A stretch of DNA of 64,000 nt from DT-68 sp965263245 (GCA_965263245.1 CBDHHR010001146.1:248001-312000), one strand, 5' to 3'. Positions 44,325 through 56,148 are shown, counted from the first letter of the stretch. Notes: generated by a model not told the origin, from the letters alone. A program made the numbers and translations.

Positions 44325-44525
44325 CTTAAAGTGTTATTTGCATAATGTAAGTAAAAATTTTAAATTAGAAAGTTTAATGTCTATTATTTTGAATAAAAAA
44401 ATAAATTTTATAACAATAAATATACAACATTAAAAGATCTTTTTCCAAATAAAAGTGAAAATGAAATTGTTGGTTTGATATGTGAAAATATTAAAAATAT
44501 GACTATCCTTTATTTAATGAAATAA
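44325..44525 (+). pseudogene. Remnant of the TOPRIM-like partner gene (C-terminal part)
   Basis: In shifting frames this DNA encodes KVLFA, then KNFKLESLMS, then NKYTTLKDL up to a stop at 44523. These line up in order with KVLLP, KNFNLELIMS and NKYPTIDEL of the intact 38072-38695 protein. The N-terminal half is missing and at least one stop and one frameshift are present. The position directly after the second AAA ATPase fits the original two-gene layout. Confidence 0.65.
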
Positions 44526-44602
44526 AAATCAAAAAATAATTATTTTTTAATTGAAAAAAATCTTAAAGTCTTTAAAATAAGCTTTTTAGGTTACTAAATA
44601 AC

Positions 44603-44636
44603 TTTTTTTTTTTTTTGGAAGGAACAATTTTATAAT
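44603..44636 (+). promoter_or_regulatory. Poly-T promoter cassette 8 (T14)
   Basis: T tract 44603-44616 and TATAAT 44631-44636. The spacer GGAAGGAACAATTT differs from the usual GCAAGGAGACATTT, as it does in cassette 10. Confidence 0.65.
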
Positions 44637-44653
44637 CAAAATGTAAGGAAATT

Positions 44654-47600
44654 ATGAAATTAACAAAAACTAAAAAAATTATTTTATTAGGAGCAACAAT
44701 CGGAGTATTAATTCCTTCAATAGTTACTCCGATTGTTTTAACTAGTCAAAGTAAAGACCAAAAAGATCAAAGTAAAGAAGATGTTTTAAAAGTAATTAAA
44801 ATTCTTGAAGAAAAATCGCTTTTAGAAAGACAAATTGAATTAAATAGTGATGCAAAGGGTAAAATCATTGCTAATAACCAAGAAGAAATTATCAAAAAAA
44901 TCAAGCAATTAATTGGTGAATCAAATTTAAAAGGTGTTTCAATTGAAATTTTAATGGAAAAAGATAAAGACATATCAACTAGTTTTCAAGAAATTAAAGT
45001 TAAAGTTTCAAAAGAAAAATATTCTCAAGAAGTTAAAAAAGAAAAAACAATATTTGTTAAAAGAAGTAAAACAATTTCTGAACTAGCTTTAATTGAACTT
45101 AACTTAATTAAAGACTCTTTAAAAGCATTAGGAACAAAAGTAGTAAATGTTTATACTAGTGGAGCTATTAACCAAAAAATTACTACTAATAAGTTAGAAA
45201 TATTAAAAGCTATTCAAAAAATAAGTGGTTATGATGCAATTAATTTAGATGGAGCCTCTTTAGAAATTAAAAACTCTGAAGAACTTTTACCAATTAATAG
45301 TGAAGATCCAGTTCCAATTACTATTGTGGTTTCAAAATCTAAAGCTTCTGTAGAAGTAGTTGGTTTTAGTGCAAAGCAAATGTCTCTTTTAGAAATTGCA
45401 AATGTTGATCTTAACTTTGTTAAAAATAATTTAGAATCACTAAACTCAAAATTAGTAGAAGTTGATACAACTAGTGCAAGTGATCATAAGATTAGTACAA
45501 ATAAGGTTAAAATTTTAGAAGAAATTAAAAATCTAAATGGTTATTCAAATATTGATCTTAAAGGTGTTAACGTTGAAGTTAAAGATTCTGAAACACTTTT
45601 AGCTGCAAGTAATCAAGATGCAACTCCAATTACTCTTGTTCTTTCAAAAAGTGGAATTTCAATTGAAGTAAGTGGATTTAAAGCTAAATCATTGTCTAAT
45701 CAACAAATTTTAAAAAATACTCAAGCAGTTAATTTAGTTAAATCAAGTTTAGAAGCTTTAACACCACAAACAATAGAAGTTTACACTAGTGGAGCTATTG
45801 ACCAAAAAATTACAACTAATAAAGTAGAAATATTAAAGTCAATTAAAAAAATAAATGGTTATTCAAACATTGATTTTAGAAATACTAGAATTGAAGTTAA
45901 AGATTCTGAAGATCTTTTACCCACTAATGATCAAAGTCCGGTTGCAATTACTCTTGTTCTTTCAAAACCAGGTGTTTCAATTGAAGTAACTGGCTTTGGT
46001 GCCAAGCAAATGTCTGCTTCACAAACTGCAAACATTGATCTTAATTTGGTAAAAAAAGATTTAGAATCTTTAAGTGTAAAAACAGTAGAAGTTGATAGTA
46101 GTGAATCAGGTGATCAAAAAATTACTACTAATAAAGTTAAAATTTTAGAAGAAATTGCAAAATTAAATGGTTATTCAAACATTGATTTTAAAAACGTAAA
46201 TGTTGAAGTTAAAAATTCTGAAGCACTTTTACCTGCTAATGATCAAGATCCGGTTGTAATTACCCTTGTTTTATCAAAAGCTAATGCTTCAAATAATATT
46301 GAAATAAGTGGTTTTAGTGCTAAACAACAAATTTATGTTATTAAAAACATTAAAACTAAAATAATTGATAAAGATATTTTAATTGCTCCTAATGTTTCAA
46401 CTCAAAACCAAAGTGAAATTCAATCAGCAATTTTAGAACAACTTAAAGTTGAAAATAATAATTTAACTAATGAAGATCTTGAAAAAATGACAACTAATAT
46501 TTCTTCATTAAATATAGGAACTAGAATAGAAGTAGAATTAACAATTACTCATAATGAAAAAAGTCAAATAATAAATATTAATGTTGAAAAAATTAATTTA
46601 TTAAAAGGATCAAATATTACCGATGGAACTTTAGGAACATTTTTTGAAGATTCTTTTAAAAATCTTTGGTCAATAGGACAAAGAACAAGACTCCAAGTTT
46701 TTAAAAAAGGTAATAATTCATGAACTAATAATATTGATAGTGGATTAACAAAAAATTCAAATATTACTGATGGTCGTTGTGGAGTAATTTTTCAAGATAG
46801 ATTTAAAAATCTTTGAGCAATGGGAAATAAAACATCACTTCAAGTTCTTAGAGTAAATCAAAATGGTGATGGTTATGATGAAACTACAGGTTGAACTAAT
46901 GCTACCAATAGCGGATTAACAAACGCTTCAAATATTACTAATGGTTATCTTGGAACAATTTTCCAAGATGATTTTAATAACCTTTGAACAATCGGATTTG
47001 AAACAAAACTTCAAGTTCTTAGGTCAGATCCTAATAGCGATACTGGTTATGTAAATTCTTGAACTAATGATAATAGCGAAACTGGAGAACCAATATTAAA
47101 AAATTCAAATTTTGAAAATAATTGAGCAATGACAATTTTCCAAGATGAATTTAAAAACCTTTGAACATTAGGAAATAACTCAGCTCTTCAAGTTCTTAGA
47201 GCTAACTCTTCTAAAAATGGTTATGAAGGTAATTGAAACAGCAATCCGAATCAAGAAGGTTTAGTAAAAGGTTCAAACGTTGTTAAATCTAATGTTATTT
47301 ATCCAAAAATTTTTCAAGATAAATTTCAAAATCTTTGAACGATGGGTGGTGGAACACCTCTTCAAGTTCTTAGAGTAAATTCTTCTAAAACCGGTTATGA
47401 TGAAAATTTTGGTTGAACTAACTCAAATAGTGGATTAACAAAAAATTCAAACATTGTTGATGGTGAAGGTGGAACTATTTTTCAAGATTCTTTTGGTAAT
47501 CTTTGAACTGGGGGAAAAGGAACAAAGCTTCAAGTTCTTAAAGTAAAATCAAATAATTCTTATGTAGAATCATGAGCTAGTAACGATGAAGGAGAAAAAT

Positions 47601-47890
47601 TATTAAACGGATTTAATAATATTGGAAGATGATGAACAATTTTCCAAGACAAATTTAAAAATCTTTGAGTATTTCTAGTTAAAAATGTTGATATTAGTCA
47701 AAACAATGGAAGAATTTGAGTTTTAAAATATCAAAATGATCTTTATGATAATTTATGAGTTGAAAGTAAAAAAATATCTTTTTCTGGTACTTCTACAAAT
47801 CTTTTTATAGACAAAACAAATTATTTTATAGATTCATCTAAAAATGTTTGAATAATGAATAAAGATTTAGGTCTTGTTGTTATTAATTAA
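44654..47890 (+). CDS. Surface protein: A-B4-D modules plus eight blades, third copy
   Basis: 1078 residues with the same architecture as the 29830 and 33258 genes but more diverged in sequence. Blades run from 46648 (FEDSFKNLWSIG) to 47833 (FIDSSKNVWIMN). One rare cysteine occurs in blade 2 (GRCGVIFQD); the family is otherwise almost cysteine-free. Blade seven again carries the FQDKFKNLWVFL variant. Only the first blade retains TGG for Trp; the others use TGA. Expected to be surface-exposed. Confidence 0.75.
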
Positions 47891-48021
47891 AAATAAGATA
47901 ATTTATTAGTTGATAATATTTTTTGTTAAATTAAGTTTTTAATAATCATTTTCAATATTATTGATAATTTTTCATAACTTAGTAATAAAAAAATTTAAAA
48001 ATAAAGTTTTATAATTAGAAT

Positions 48022-48846
48022 ATGTCGTTTGCATTTGAAATAAAAGAAGAAATTTTAGAAAAAGAATTTACACCTTTGCAAGCTCATGCTTTTGTTTCTG
48101 GATTACTTTCAACTTCAGTGATTTTTAATGATTCAAAATACATCTTAAAAATAAATAATGGTTTTATTTCAAATGTTCTTAAAGATTTATTAGACCAGTT
48201 AAAAATAAAATATGCAGCTACCAAAGAAAATAAAAATTGAATAATTTTTAAAAACTATTCTTTAGATTTTAAAATTAAACAACCTTCATATTTTTTTGCA
48301 GGAGTTTTTGTCGGCGGAGGTTCTATTTCAAACATAGATTCATTATCATACCATTTAGAAATACAACTTTATTCACACAAAAAAGCTCTCAAAATTCAAA
48401 AATTTTTAAACCAATATAATTTTTCTTTTTCTTTAATTAAAAGAAGAAAAATGCACGTGTTATATTTAAAAAAATCAGACCAAATTTCAGATTTTTTAAA
48501 AGCAATACAAGCATTTAATTCACTAATGAAGTTTGAAAATTCAAGAATTGAAAGAGACTTACACAACCAATTAAACCGCTATTCTAATTTAGATTCATAC
48601 AATCAACAAAAATTAGCTAAAGCATCTAATAAGTTTAAAAATCATTATGAGTACATATTAAATAAAAACTTAAAAAATTATTTTAATGAAAAAGAAATTA
48701 TTTTTTTTGATTTAAAACTAAAAAATCCTTATTCTTCGCTTGAAGAACTTAAAAAAATTTATAAAAATAAAACTAATTTAAAAATAACTAAATCTGTTTT
48801 AAACCATTGACTTATTAAATTACGTAAAATTTATGAAAAAAATTAA
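48022..48846 (+). CDS. whiA: DNA-binding protein WhiA
   Basis: 274 residues. The N-terminal part (FAFEIKEEILEKEF, AFVSGLLSTS, FFAGVFVGGGSISN) matches the degenerate LAGLIDADG-like domain of WhiA. The C-terminal part (NPYSSLEELKKIY, ITKSVLNHWLIKLRKIYE) is the helix-turn-helix. WhiA is a conserved regulator in Gram-positive relatives and Mollicutes. Two TGA=Trp codons. It stands alone here, after the surface gene block. Confidence 0.9.
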
Positions 48847-48872
48847 ATTTATAAATATATAATTAATTTCAA

Positions 48873-49907
48873 GTGAAAAGTATCGCGTTATGGTTAAATA
48901 ATTGAAATTTTCAAGGAACTATTTGAATTTGGTTTGTTTTATTTGGCTCATTAGTTTTATTTACCTCACTTCAAATGGTTAAATATGCCAAGTTAATTAT
49001 TCAAAAAACAAAACTAGGCGGAGCATTTGTTGGACTTATTTTTGTTTCCTTTATAACTTCAATTCCGGAATTATTTACTGAAGTATCACAAGGTCTTCTA
49101 GAAAAACCGATCGTTGCAATTACAGACGATATAGGTTCAAATGCTTTTTCAGTTTTTATACTTTCAATTACGATTTTAATTTTTATTAAAAAACTTAATA
49201 TGAGTAAAATTAGTAATTTAACAATTATATCGATTTTTATTTCATTGACATTATCAATTTTTTCAATGTTTGTTTTAAAATACCAACTTGATTTTAGATT
49301 AGTTAATACTAGCGTTTTAATAATTGGATTTACGCCTTTTATCTTCTTGTTAAGTTATGTTGGTTTTGTAATTTTTAGTTATAAAAATAGACATTTAGCA
49401 GATCCTGAACCAGAAAAAGAAATTAAAACTAATTTAACCAAAAACATGATTTTTATTTTATTTATTTTATCATCAATTTTTTTAGTTTTATTTGTTATTT
49501 GTTTAAACATTTCAGCAAACGCAATGCAAGTTTCTTATAACATTCCATCTAGCTCTACCGGTGGATTATTATTATCAATAACAACTTCATTACCAGAAAT
49601 AATTGCTTTAATTTCGTTTGCAAGAGGTGGTTTTTTATCTGCAGCAATTGGTTCTATAGTTGGTTCGCACATTCTTAATTTATCAGGAATATTTTGGGGT
49701 GATTTAGCTTTTACAAAAGATGCAGTTATTTTATACGAAAATGTTAATAGTATTTGGTGACTTGCGTTTATGGCAGTATTAGAAATTTTCCTCTTCATCA
49801 TTTTTATTTTTATTAGTAAGAAAGTTAAAAATAAAATAATTCTTGCAATAATTCCTTTGATAATAATTCTTACCTACATAATTGGTTGAGTTTTATTATT
49901 ACAATAA
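48873..49907 (+). CDS. Sodium/calcium exchanger family protein (CaCA superfamily)
   Basis: 344 residues with about ten hydrophobic segments. The two inverted alpha repeats are visible: SFITSIPELFTEVS near residue 60 and SITTSLPEIIALISFARGG near 235, each with the acidic Glu of the ion site. It exchanges Ca2+ for Na+ or H+ across the membrane. The start is taken as GTG at 48873, since the in-frame ATG at 48975 would remove the first helix. It lies 26 bases after whiA. Confidence 0.88.
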
Positions 49908-49960
49908 TAATCAAAAAATTATAATTTTTATTGTATTATTTAGGTAGAAAAGAGTTTATT

Positions 49961-50191
49961 ATGGTCGTAATAATTTGAATTTTATTTGCAATTTCGTGTT
50001 TATTAATAGTTATTTCAACAATTATGTCACCAGATTCTAATTCTTTCTCTGGGGCACTAGTGGGTTCTTCAGATTTAACACTTTTTAAAACCAAAAAAGA
50101 AATTGCTTCAAAAATTTTTCTAAAAAGATTAATGTTTTTGCTCGGTTTTAGTTTAATGATGGGTTCTATAATAATAAGGACTTACATGTAA
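49961..50191 (+). CDS. secG: Preprotein translocase subunit SecG
   Basis: 76 residues with two hydrophobic segments (about 2-20 and 52-70) and the middle SFSGALVGSSDLTLFK, which fits the SecG signature (GALxGxxxxxLF). It is an accessory subunit of the SecYEG channel. The stop shares bases with the rnr start (TAATG), the secG-rnr order known from Firmicutes. Confidence 0.88.
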
Positions 50192-52311
50192 TGTTTAGTA
50201 AAAACCATTTACTAAGAATTTTAAAAAATCGAAAAATAAACTTTCTTAATCTTGCAATATCAATGAATGTTCCGAAATATAAAAATAGAGAATTTTCAAG
50301 GTTTTTGTTCGACTTAACAAATAAAGGAATAATTTTTCAAACCAAAGAAAAAGAATTTTTTATTCCTGAATTTTTAGACGAAATTGAAGGCACACTTAAA
50401 GTTAAAAACGGGAGTAATTATGGGTTTGTAAACCTTGATGAAAGCAATTTAATTTTTATTTTAGGTTCAAATTTTAATGGCGCACTTCATTCTGACTTAG
50501 TTAGGGTTAAATATTTTAAAGAACCATCTAAAGAAGATCTTTTTCAAGGAGTAATTACCAAAATTATTAAACGAAACAAACCAATTTTTGTTGGTAGAGT
50601 TCAAAGATTTGAAAATAGTTTTACTTTAGTTCCAAACGATAAAAACATAAAGGGTAATTTTTTATTTGAAAATGAAAATAAACTAAAAAATAACATGCAG
50701 GTAAAAGTTGAGATAGTTGATTTTGAGAAAAAATTTCACATTGTTAAAGTTCTTAAAATAATTGGAATGCAGGATGAACCATTTATCGATATATTATCAA
50801 CTATTGAAGATGCCAATGTTTTAGTAAATTTTTCAAAAGAAAGTTTAAAAGAAGCAAGTTTTGTTCCTGATGATATTAAAAATGAAAATTTAAATAATCG
50901 AAAAGATTTAAGAAAAAATCTTATTTACACAATTGATGGCGATAACACAAAAGATTTTGATGATGCTATTGAAGTTGAAAAACTTGATAACGGAAACTAT
51001 ATTTTACAAGTTCATATTGCTGATGTTACCCATTATGTAAAAGAAAATACTGTTCTTGATCAAGAAGCATTTGCAAGATCAACTTCAATTTATTTACCCG
51101 ATAGAGTAATTCCCATGCTTCCTGAAAATCTATCAAACGGAATTTGCTCCATAAATCCTCATGTGGACCGCTTGACCATTTCTTGCCAAATGGAAATTAA
51201 TCAAAACGGCGAAACAATTTCTTCAAAAATTTTTCCATCGGTTATTAATTCAAAATACCGACTTACTTATAAGCAAGTAAATAATTTTAAAAAAGGGATT
51301 GACATTTGAAACGATTCAAAATTAACAAAATCATTAAAAAATGCGTTAGAACTTTCAAAAATAATTAGAAATTTTAAAGATCAAGAAGGGTATGTTGATT
51401 TTGATATTGATGAATCAGAAATTATTATTGATTCTAACGGTAAAACCAAAGACATAGTTATTAAAGAAAGATCATATTCAGAAATCATGATTGAAGATTT
51501 TATGGTTAGAACAAACGAAACAATCGCAAAGTTTATAGCTTTAAAAAAATTTCCGTTTATTTATCGAGTTAATGAAAAACCAACTTTAGAAAAAATCGAA
51601 GATTTAAGAAAAATTCTTAAAATTCTTAATTTAAAAATTAAAATTCCTTCAAAAAGCAAACCTTTAGAATTTGCAAGTTCGATTAAAGAAATTAAAAAAA
51701 GTGAATTTGCTGAGTTTTTAAAAATAATTGTTTTAAGAACAATGTCAAAAGCAATGTATTCAGAAAAAAACATTGGTCATTTTGGTCTTGCATCCAAATT
51801 TTATACTCATTTTACTTCACCAATAAGAAGGTATCCTGATTTAATAGTTCACAGAATGATTAGAGAATACATTTTTAAAAATAACGTTAGTTTAAAAAAT
51901 CATTTTGCAAAAATACTTCCCCAAATTGCTAAAAACTCTTCTTTTAAAGAACAAGAAGCAATTAAATTAGAAAGAAAAGTTAATGATCTTAAAAAAGTAG
52001 AATTTTACCAAAAACTTATTGGTACTAAAATCAAAGCCCAGGTTGTTTCGGTTTTAAAATTTGGATTATTTTTAGAATTTCCCAACAAGGTAAATGGTTT
52101 AGTTCATGTTTCAAGTCTTATTGATGGAGAATATAATTTAGATGAAAGTGGATTTGGTTTAACAAATGGTAAAAGAGTTTTTAAAATCGGTGATATTTTA
52201 GACGTTATAGTTTTTTCTACTAATAAAGAAGAAGTAAAAATAGACTTAGTTTTAGAAGAGTTTTATGAAAAATTAAAAGCAAGCTCTAAACAAAATTTAG
52301 TTAAATTTTAA
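50191..52311 (+). CDS. rnr: Ribonuclease R
   Basis: 706 residues with one TGA=Trp. Cold-shock-like N-terminal domain, the RNB catalytic domain with IDGDNTKDFDDAIEVE (metal-binding Asp residues) near 255, HFGLASKFYTHFTSPIRRYPD near 530, and a C-terminal S1 domain (IKAQVVSVLKFGLFLEFP). It is a 3'-5' exoribonuclease, the main RNA-degrading exonuclease in mycoplasmas. Translationally coupled to secG. Confidence 0.96.
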
Positions 52312-52455
52312 TTTTTATTATCAATTTTAATAAACAAATTATTATTTAAACTTTTTAATATTATTTATAAATTATTAATTATATTCATTATTAATTTTTT
52401 AGTTTAAAAAAATCTTAAAGTCTTTAAAATAAGCATTTTAACTTACTAAATAAAC

Positions 52456-52489
52456 TTTTTTTTTTTTTTGCAAAGAGACATTTTATAAT
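52456..52489 (+). promoter_or_regulatory. Poly-T promoter cassette 9 (T14)
   Basis: T tract 52456-52469 and TATAAT 52484-52489; spacer starts GCAAAGAGACA as in cassettes 6 and 11. Confidence 0.65.
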
Positions 52490-52508
52490 CTAAATTGTAA
52501 AGGAAATT

Positions 52509-53234
52509 ATGAAATTATCAAAAACTAAAAAAATCATTTTATTAGGAACAACATTAGCAATATTAACTACTTCCATAGCAATTCCAATTGTTCTTCTTAA
52601 TAAAGATAAAGAAAATAATGTAGAAAAAATATTTAAAATTTTAAAAGCAAAAACAACCAAAGAAAAAATTATTGAATTACCAATTAATGTAAGTGGCAAA
52701 ATCATTGCTAATAATCAAGCAAAAATCATTGAAAAAATTAAAACTTTAATTGGTAAAGCAAATTTAAATGATGTAAAAATTGAAGTTTTAATGAAAAATG
52801 ATACTAACATTTCTACTACTTTGCAAAAAATTATTATTAAACTAACTAAAAATGAAATCTCAAAAGAAATTGAAGATTTTTTAATTAAAAGACAATTAAC
52901 TATTGATGAAGAAATACAAGCAATAAAAAAGGTTCTTGATTCTAAGACTGATAATGATTTAATAATTACTCTTCCAAGTAGTTCAATAGGAAAGATTATT
53001 GAAAATAATGCTAATAAAAACGAAATTCAAAAAAAACTAAGAAAATTAATTGATCCTTTAAACAAAGGTGGTGATGATAATCATTCAAGCTTAAGAGGTA
53101 CATCAATAGAAGTCTCAATGAGCGTTGATGCATTAATTTCAACAATTCCTCAAGATATTATTATATCAATTGTTAAAACTAGTGGAAAATCTATTTTAAT
53201 AAAAAACAAATTCCAAGTAAAAAAATCAACTTAA
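52509..53234 (+). CDS. Short surface protein: one A and one C module
   Basis: 241 residues. Cysteine-free anchor (MKLSKTKKIILLG), A module (about 35-135; SGKIIANN, TLIGKANLNDVKIEVLM) and a single C module (about 140-241; KKVLDSKTDNDLIITLPS, LRKLIDPLNKGGDDNH, ISTIPQDI). It is the smallest intact member and shows the minimal module set. No TGA codons. Confidence 0.75.
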   Translation: MKLSKTKKIILLGTTLAILTTSIAIPIVLLNKDKENNVEKIFKILKAKTTKEKIIELPINVSGKIIANNQAKIIEKIKTLIGKANLNDVKIEVLMKNDTNISTTLQKIIIKLTKNEISKEIEDFLIKRQLTIDEEIQAIKKVLDSKTDNDLIITLPSSSIGKIIENNANKNEIQKKLRKLIDPLNKGGDDNHSSLRGTSIEVSMSVDALISTIPQDIIISIVKTSGKSILIKNKFQVKKST

Positions 53235-53467
53235 TTAATAATAAAATTATTTATGATAAATTTTATAAATTAAAATCTAAAAATTAGCCTATATTAAAAA
53301 TAATCATTATTTCTATTATAAAGATACACTTAAATATTTTGTAAGATTGAAAAAACACAATTTAAAAAATAATCTTAAGTTTTTTAGTAATTATATTCAT
53401 TATTAATTTTTTAGTTCAAAAAAATCTTAAAGTCTTTAAAATAAGCTTTTTAGTTCACTAAATAAAC
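53235..53467. other. Intergenic region between surface genes
   Basis: No gene seen. The last ~80 bases (AATTTTTTAGTTCAAAAAAATC onward) repeat the sequence upstream of cassette 9, so the duplicated unit extends beyond the promoter itself. Confidence 0.5.
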
Positions 53468-53501
53468 TTTTTTTTTTTTTTGGAAAGAACAATTTTATAA
53501 T
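53468..53501 (+). promoter_or_regulatory. Poly-T promoter cassette 10 (T14)
   Basis: T tract 53468-53481 and TATAAT 53496-53501; the spacer GGAAAGAACAATTT is of the same subtype as cassette 8. Confidence 0.65.
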
Positions 53502-53520
53502 CTAAATTGTAAAGGAAATT

Positions 53521-54612
53521 ATGAAATTATCAAAAACTAAAAAAATACTTTTATTAGGAGCAACATTAGGAATTTTAACTACTTCCATAGTAGTTCCAAT
53601 TGTTCTTCTTAATAAAGATGAGAAAAATGAAGAAAATGATGTAGAAAAAATATTTAAAATTTTACAAGCAAAAACAAGCAAAGAAAAAATCATTGAACTT
53701 TCAAGTAATACTAGTGGTAAAATCATTGCTGATAATCAAGATAAAATTATTGAAAAAATTAAAACTTTAATTGGTAAAGTAAATTTAAAAGAAGTAAAAA
53801 TTGAAATTTCAATCAAAAATGATATTAACATTTCTACTACTGCACAAAAAATTATTATTAAATTAACTAAAAATAAATTTTCTAAAGAAATTGAAGATTT
53901 TTCAGTTAAAAAACAATCAATCATCGATGTTGATAAAGATATAGCATCAATAAAGAAAATTCTTGATGCTAAAACGGGAAATGATTTAATAATTACTCTT
54001 CCAAGTAGTTCAAGTGGAAACATTATTCAAAATGCTAATAATAAAAATGCAATTATAAAAAAATTAAGAACATTAATTGATACTTCAAATGCTGGTGGAA
54101 TAGCTAATCATCCAAGTTTAAAAGGGACATCAATAGAAATTTCAATGAATGCTGATGCACCAATTTCAACAACTCTTCAAGACATTATTGTTTCAATTAG
54201 TAAAACCAATGGACAAACTCTTAATACAACCAAAACTTTCCAAGTAAAAAGAAATTTTACTGCAGATGAAGATATAGCAGCAATTAAAAACATTCTTGAT
54301 GCTAAATTAAATAATAATGACTCTAATTTAATTATTATATTTCCAAATAGTACAACCGGAAGTATCATTAACAATTTAACTATTAAAAATACAATTGAAA
54401 AAAAAGTAAGAAAATTAATTGATCCTTTAAATACTAATGGTGCTTCAAATCATCCAAGTTTAAGAGGAACAACAATTACTCTTACAAGAGTGTTATCCTT
54501 TAGTGGTAATGAAATTACTACGTTCAGTAAGCCTATTGTTATAACAATTAGTAAAATTGGTGGAACTAGTGTAGGATTTGGTGGTTTTATTGTTAAAAAA
54601 TCTAGAAGTTAA
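53521..54612 (+). CDS. Surface protein: one A and two C modules
   Basis: 363 residues, no TGA codons. Anchor, A module (about 38-138), C module 1 (about 140-240; KKILDAKTGNDLIITLPS, NHPSLKGTSIEISM) and a terminal C module with the alternative ending (TITLTRV...PIVITISKIGG). It is the best intact template for reading the damaged next gene. Confidence 0.75.
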   Translation: MKLSKTKKILLLGATLGILTTSIVVPIVLLNKDEKNEENDVEKIFKILQAKTSKEKIIELSSNTSGKIIADNQDKIIEKIKTLIGKVNLKEVKIEISIKNDINISTTAQKIIIKLTKNKFSKEIEDFSVKKQSIIDVDKDIASIKKILDAKTGNDLIITLPSSSSGNIIQNANNKNAIIKKLRTLIDTSNAGGIANHPSLKGTSIEISMNADAPISTTLQDIIVSISKTNGQTLNTTKTFQVKRNFTADEDIAAIKNILDAKLNNNDSNLIIIFPNSTTGSIINNLTIKNTIEKKVRKLIDPLNTNGASNHPSLRGTTITLTRVLSFSGNEITTFSKPIVITISKIGGTSVGFGGFIVKKSRS

Positions 54613-54698
54613 AAAAATGTAAAAATTATTGAAAAATAAAAATATTTTAAAAAAATCTTAAAGTCTTTAAAATAAGCATTTTAGCTTACTAAATAAAC

Positions 54699-54731
54699 TT
54701 TTTTTTTTTTTGCAAAGAGACATTTTATAAT
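54699..54731 (+). promoter_or_regulatory. Poly-T promoter cassette 11 (T13)
   Basis: T tract of 13 at 54699-54711 and TATAAT 54726-54731. It is one T shorter than the norm, in front of the only clearly damaged family gene. Confidence 0.65.
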
Positions 54732-54750
54732 CTAAATTGTAAAGGAAATT

Positions 54751-55828
54751 ATGAAATTATCAAAAACTAAAAAATTTATTTTATTAGGAGCAACATTAGC
54801 AATATTAACTACTTCCATAGCAATTCCAATTGTTCTTCTTAATAAAGATAAAGAAAATGAATTAGAAAAAATATTTAAAATTTTAAAAGCAAAAACAACT
54901 AAAGAAAAAATTATTGAATTATCAATTAGTGTAAGCGGTAAAATCATTGCTAATAATTAAGCAAAAATCGTTAAAAAAATTAAAGCTTTAATTGGTAAAG
55001 CAAATTTAAATGATGTAAAAATTGAAGTTTTAATGCAAAATGATACCAACATTTCTACTTCTCCTCAAAAAATTATTATTAAATTAACCAAAAATGAACT
55101 TTCTAAAGAAATTAAAGATTTTTTAGTTAAAAAGCAATCAATCATTGATGTTAATAAAGATATAATAGCAATCAAAAAAATCCTTGATGCTAAAACTGGT
55201 AATGATTTAATAATTACTCTTCCGAGTAGTTCAACCGGGAATATTATTGAAAAAGCAACTAATAAAAATGCAATTATAAAAAAAATAAGAATATTAATTG
55301 ATTCTTCAAATACTAACGGAACAACTAATCATCCAAGTTTAAGAGGAACATCAATACAAGTTTCAATGAATGTTGATCGAGCAATTACAACATACACCAA
55401 AAACATTATTGTATCAATTACTAAAGCTGGTGGTAAAACTCTTACAACAACAAAAACTTTTCAAGTAAAAAGAGATTTTACTACTAATGAAGAAGATATA
55501 AAAGCAATAGAAAAAATTTTAAATTCTTTAAATAGTAATAATAAATTAATTATTCTTCCAAGTAGTTCAACCGGAAGTATTGTTAATAATCCAAATAACA
55601 AAAATGTAATTGAAAGAAAAATAAGAAAATTAATTGATCCTTCAAATACAAGCGGCGATCCTAATCACCCAAGTTTAAGAGGGACAATAATTACTCTTAA
55701 AAGTGCAAGAGGAGCAGGGGGGCGATTCTATTTCTAATAAAGTAAAAACTATTGTTATAAGCATTAGTAAAAGTTACGGAACTAGTTTAGATTATTATGG
55801 TTTTGCTGTTAGAAAATCTGCAATTTAA
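54751..55828 (+). pseudogene. Damaged A-C2 surface protein gene
   Basis: It matches the 52509 and 53521 genes but has two lesions. A TAA at 54958-54960 replaces the CAA of IIANNQAK, stopping the product after 69 residues. A run of six G at 55717-55722 shifts the frame; with five G the reading would continue through DSISNKVKTIVISISK to a stop at 55826-55828. Between the lesions the frame is fully open over both C modules, so the decay is recent. Confidence 0.8.
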
Positions 55829-56073
55829 AAAATATAAACATAAAAAAATTTATTTAAAGAAAATAAAATTGAGGACTAAAAAATCTAATTAAATAGTTTT
55901 ATATTATCAAATTAAAGATAAAAAATTTGCAAAAATTTATAATCAAAATGAAAACTCATTTATTTTTTATATAATCAATTTTATGGTAACTTATTGCTTT
56001 GTTTCTACACATTATTTAAATATTGTTAATTTCTTATTGACTTTTGATATAATTTTTTAGCATTAAAATATAT
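55829..56073. other. Intergenic region before tRNA-Gly
   Basis: AT-rich, no gene seen. TATAAT-like sequence (GATATAATTTTTT, about 56045-56057) precedes tRNA-Gly and probably serves as its promoter. Confidence 0.5.
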
Positions 56074-56148
56074 GCAGGTGTGGTTTAATGGCAAAATTTT
56101 AGCCTTCCAAGCTAACAGATGAGGGTTCGAATCCCTTCACCTGCTCCA
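56074..56148 (+). tRNA. tRNA-Gly (anticodon TCC)
   Basis: Cloverleaf with acceptor GCAGGTG/CACCTGC, T discriminator, anticodon arm TTAGC-CTTCCAA-GCTAA and encoded CCA. Confidence 0.95.

Noticed and set aside
44306..44602. A complete gene between the second AAA ATPase and the next surface protein
   Set aside because: No frame is open over the homologous region; stops and a frame change make it a remnant only.
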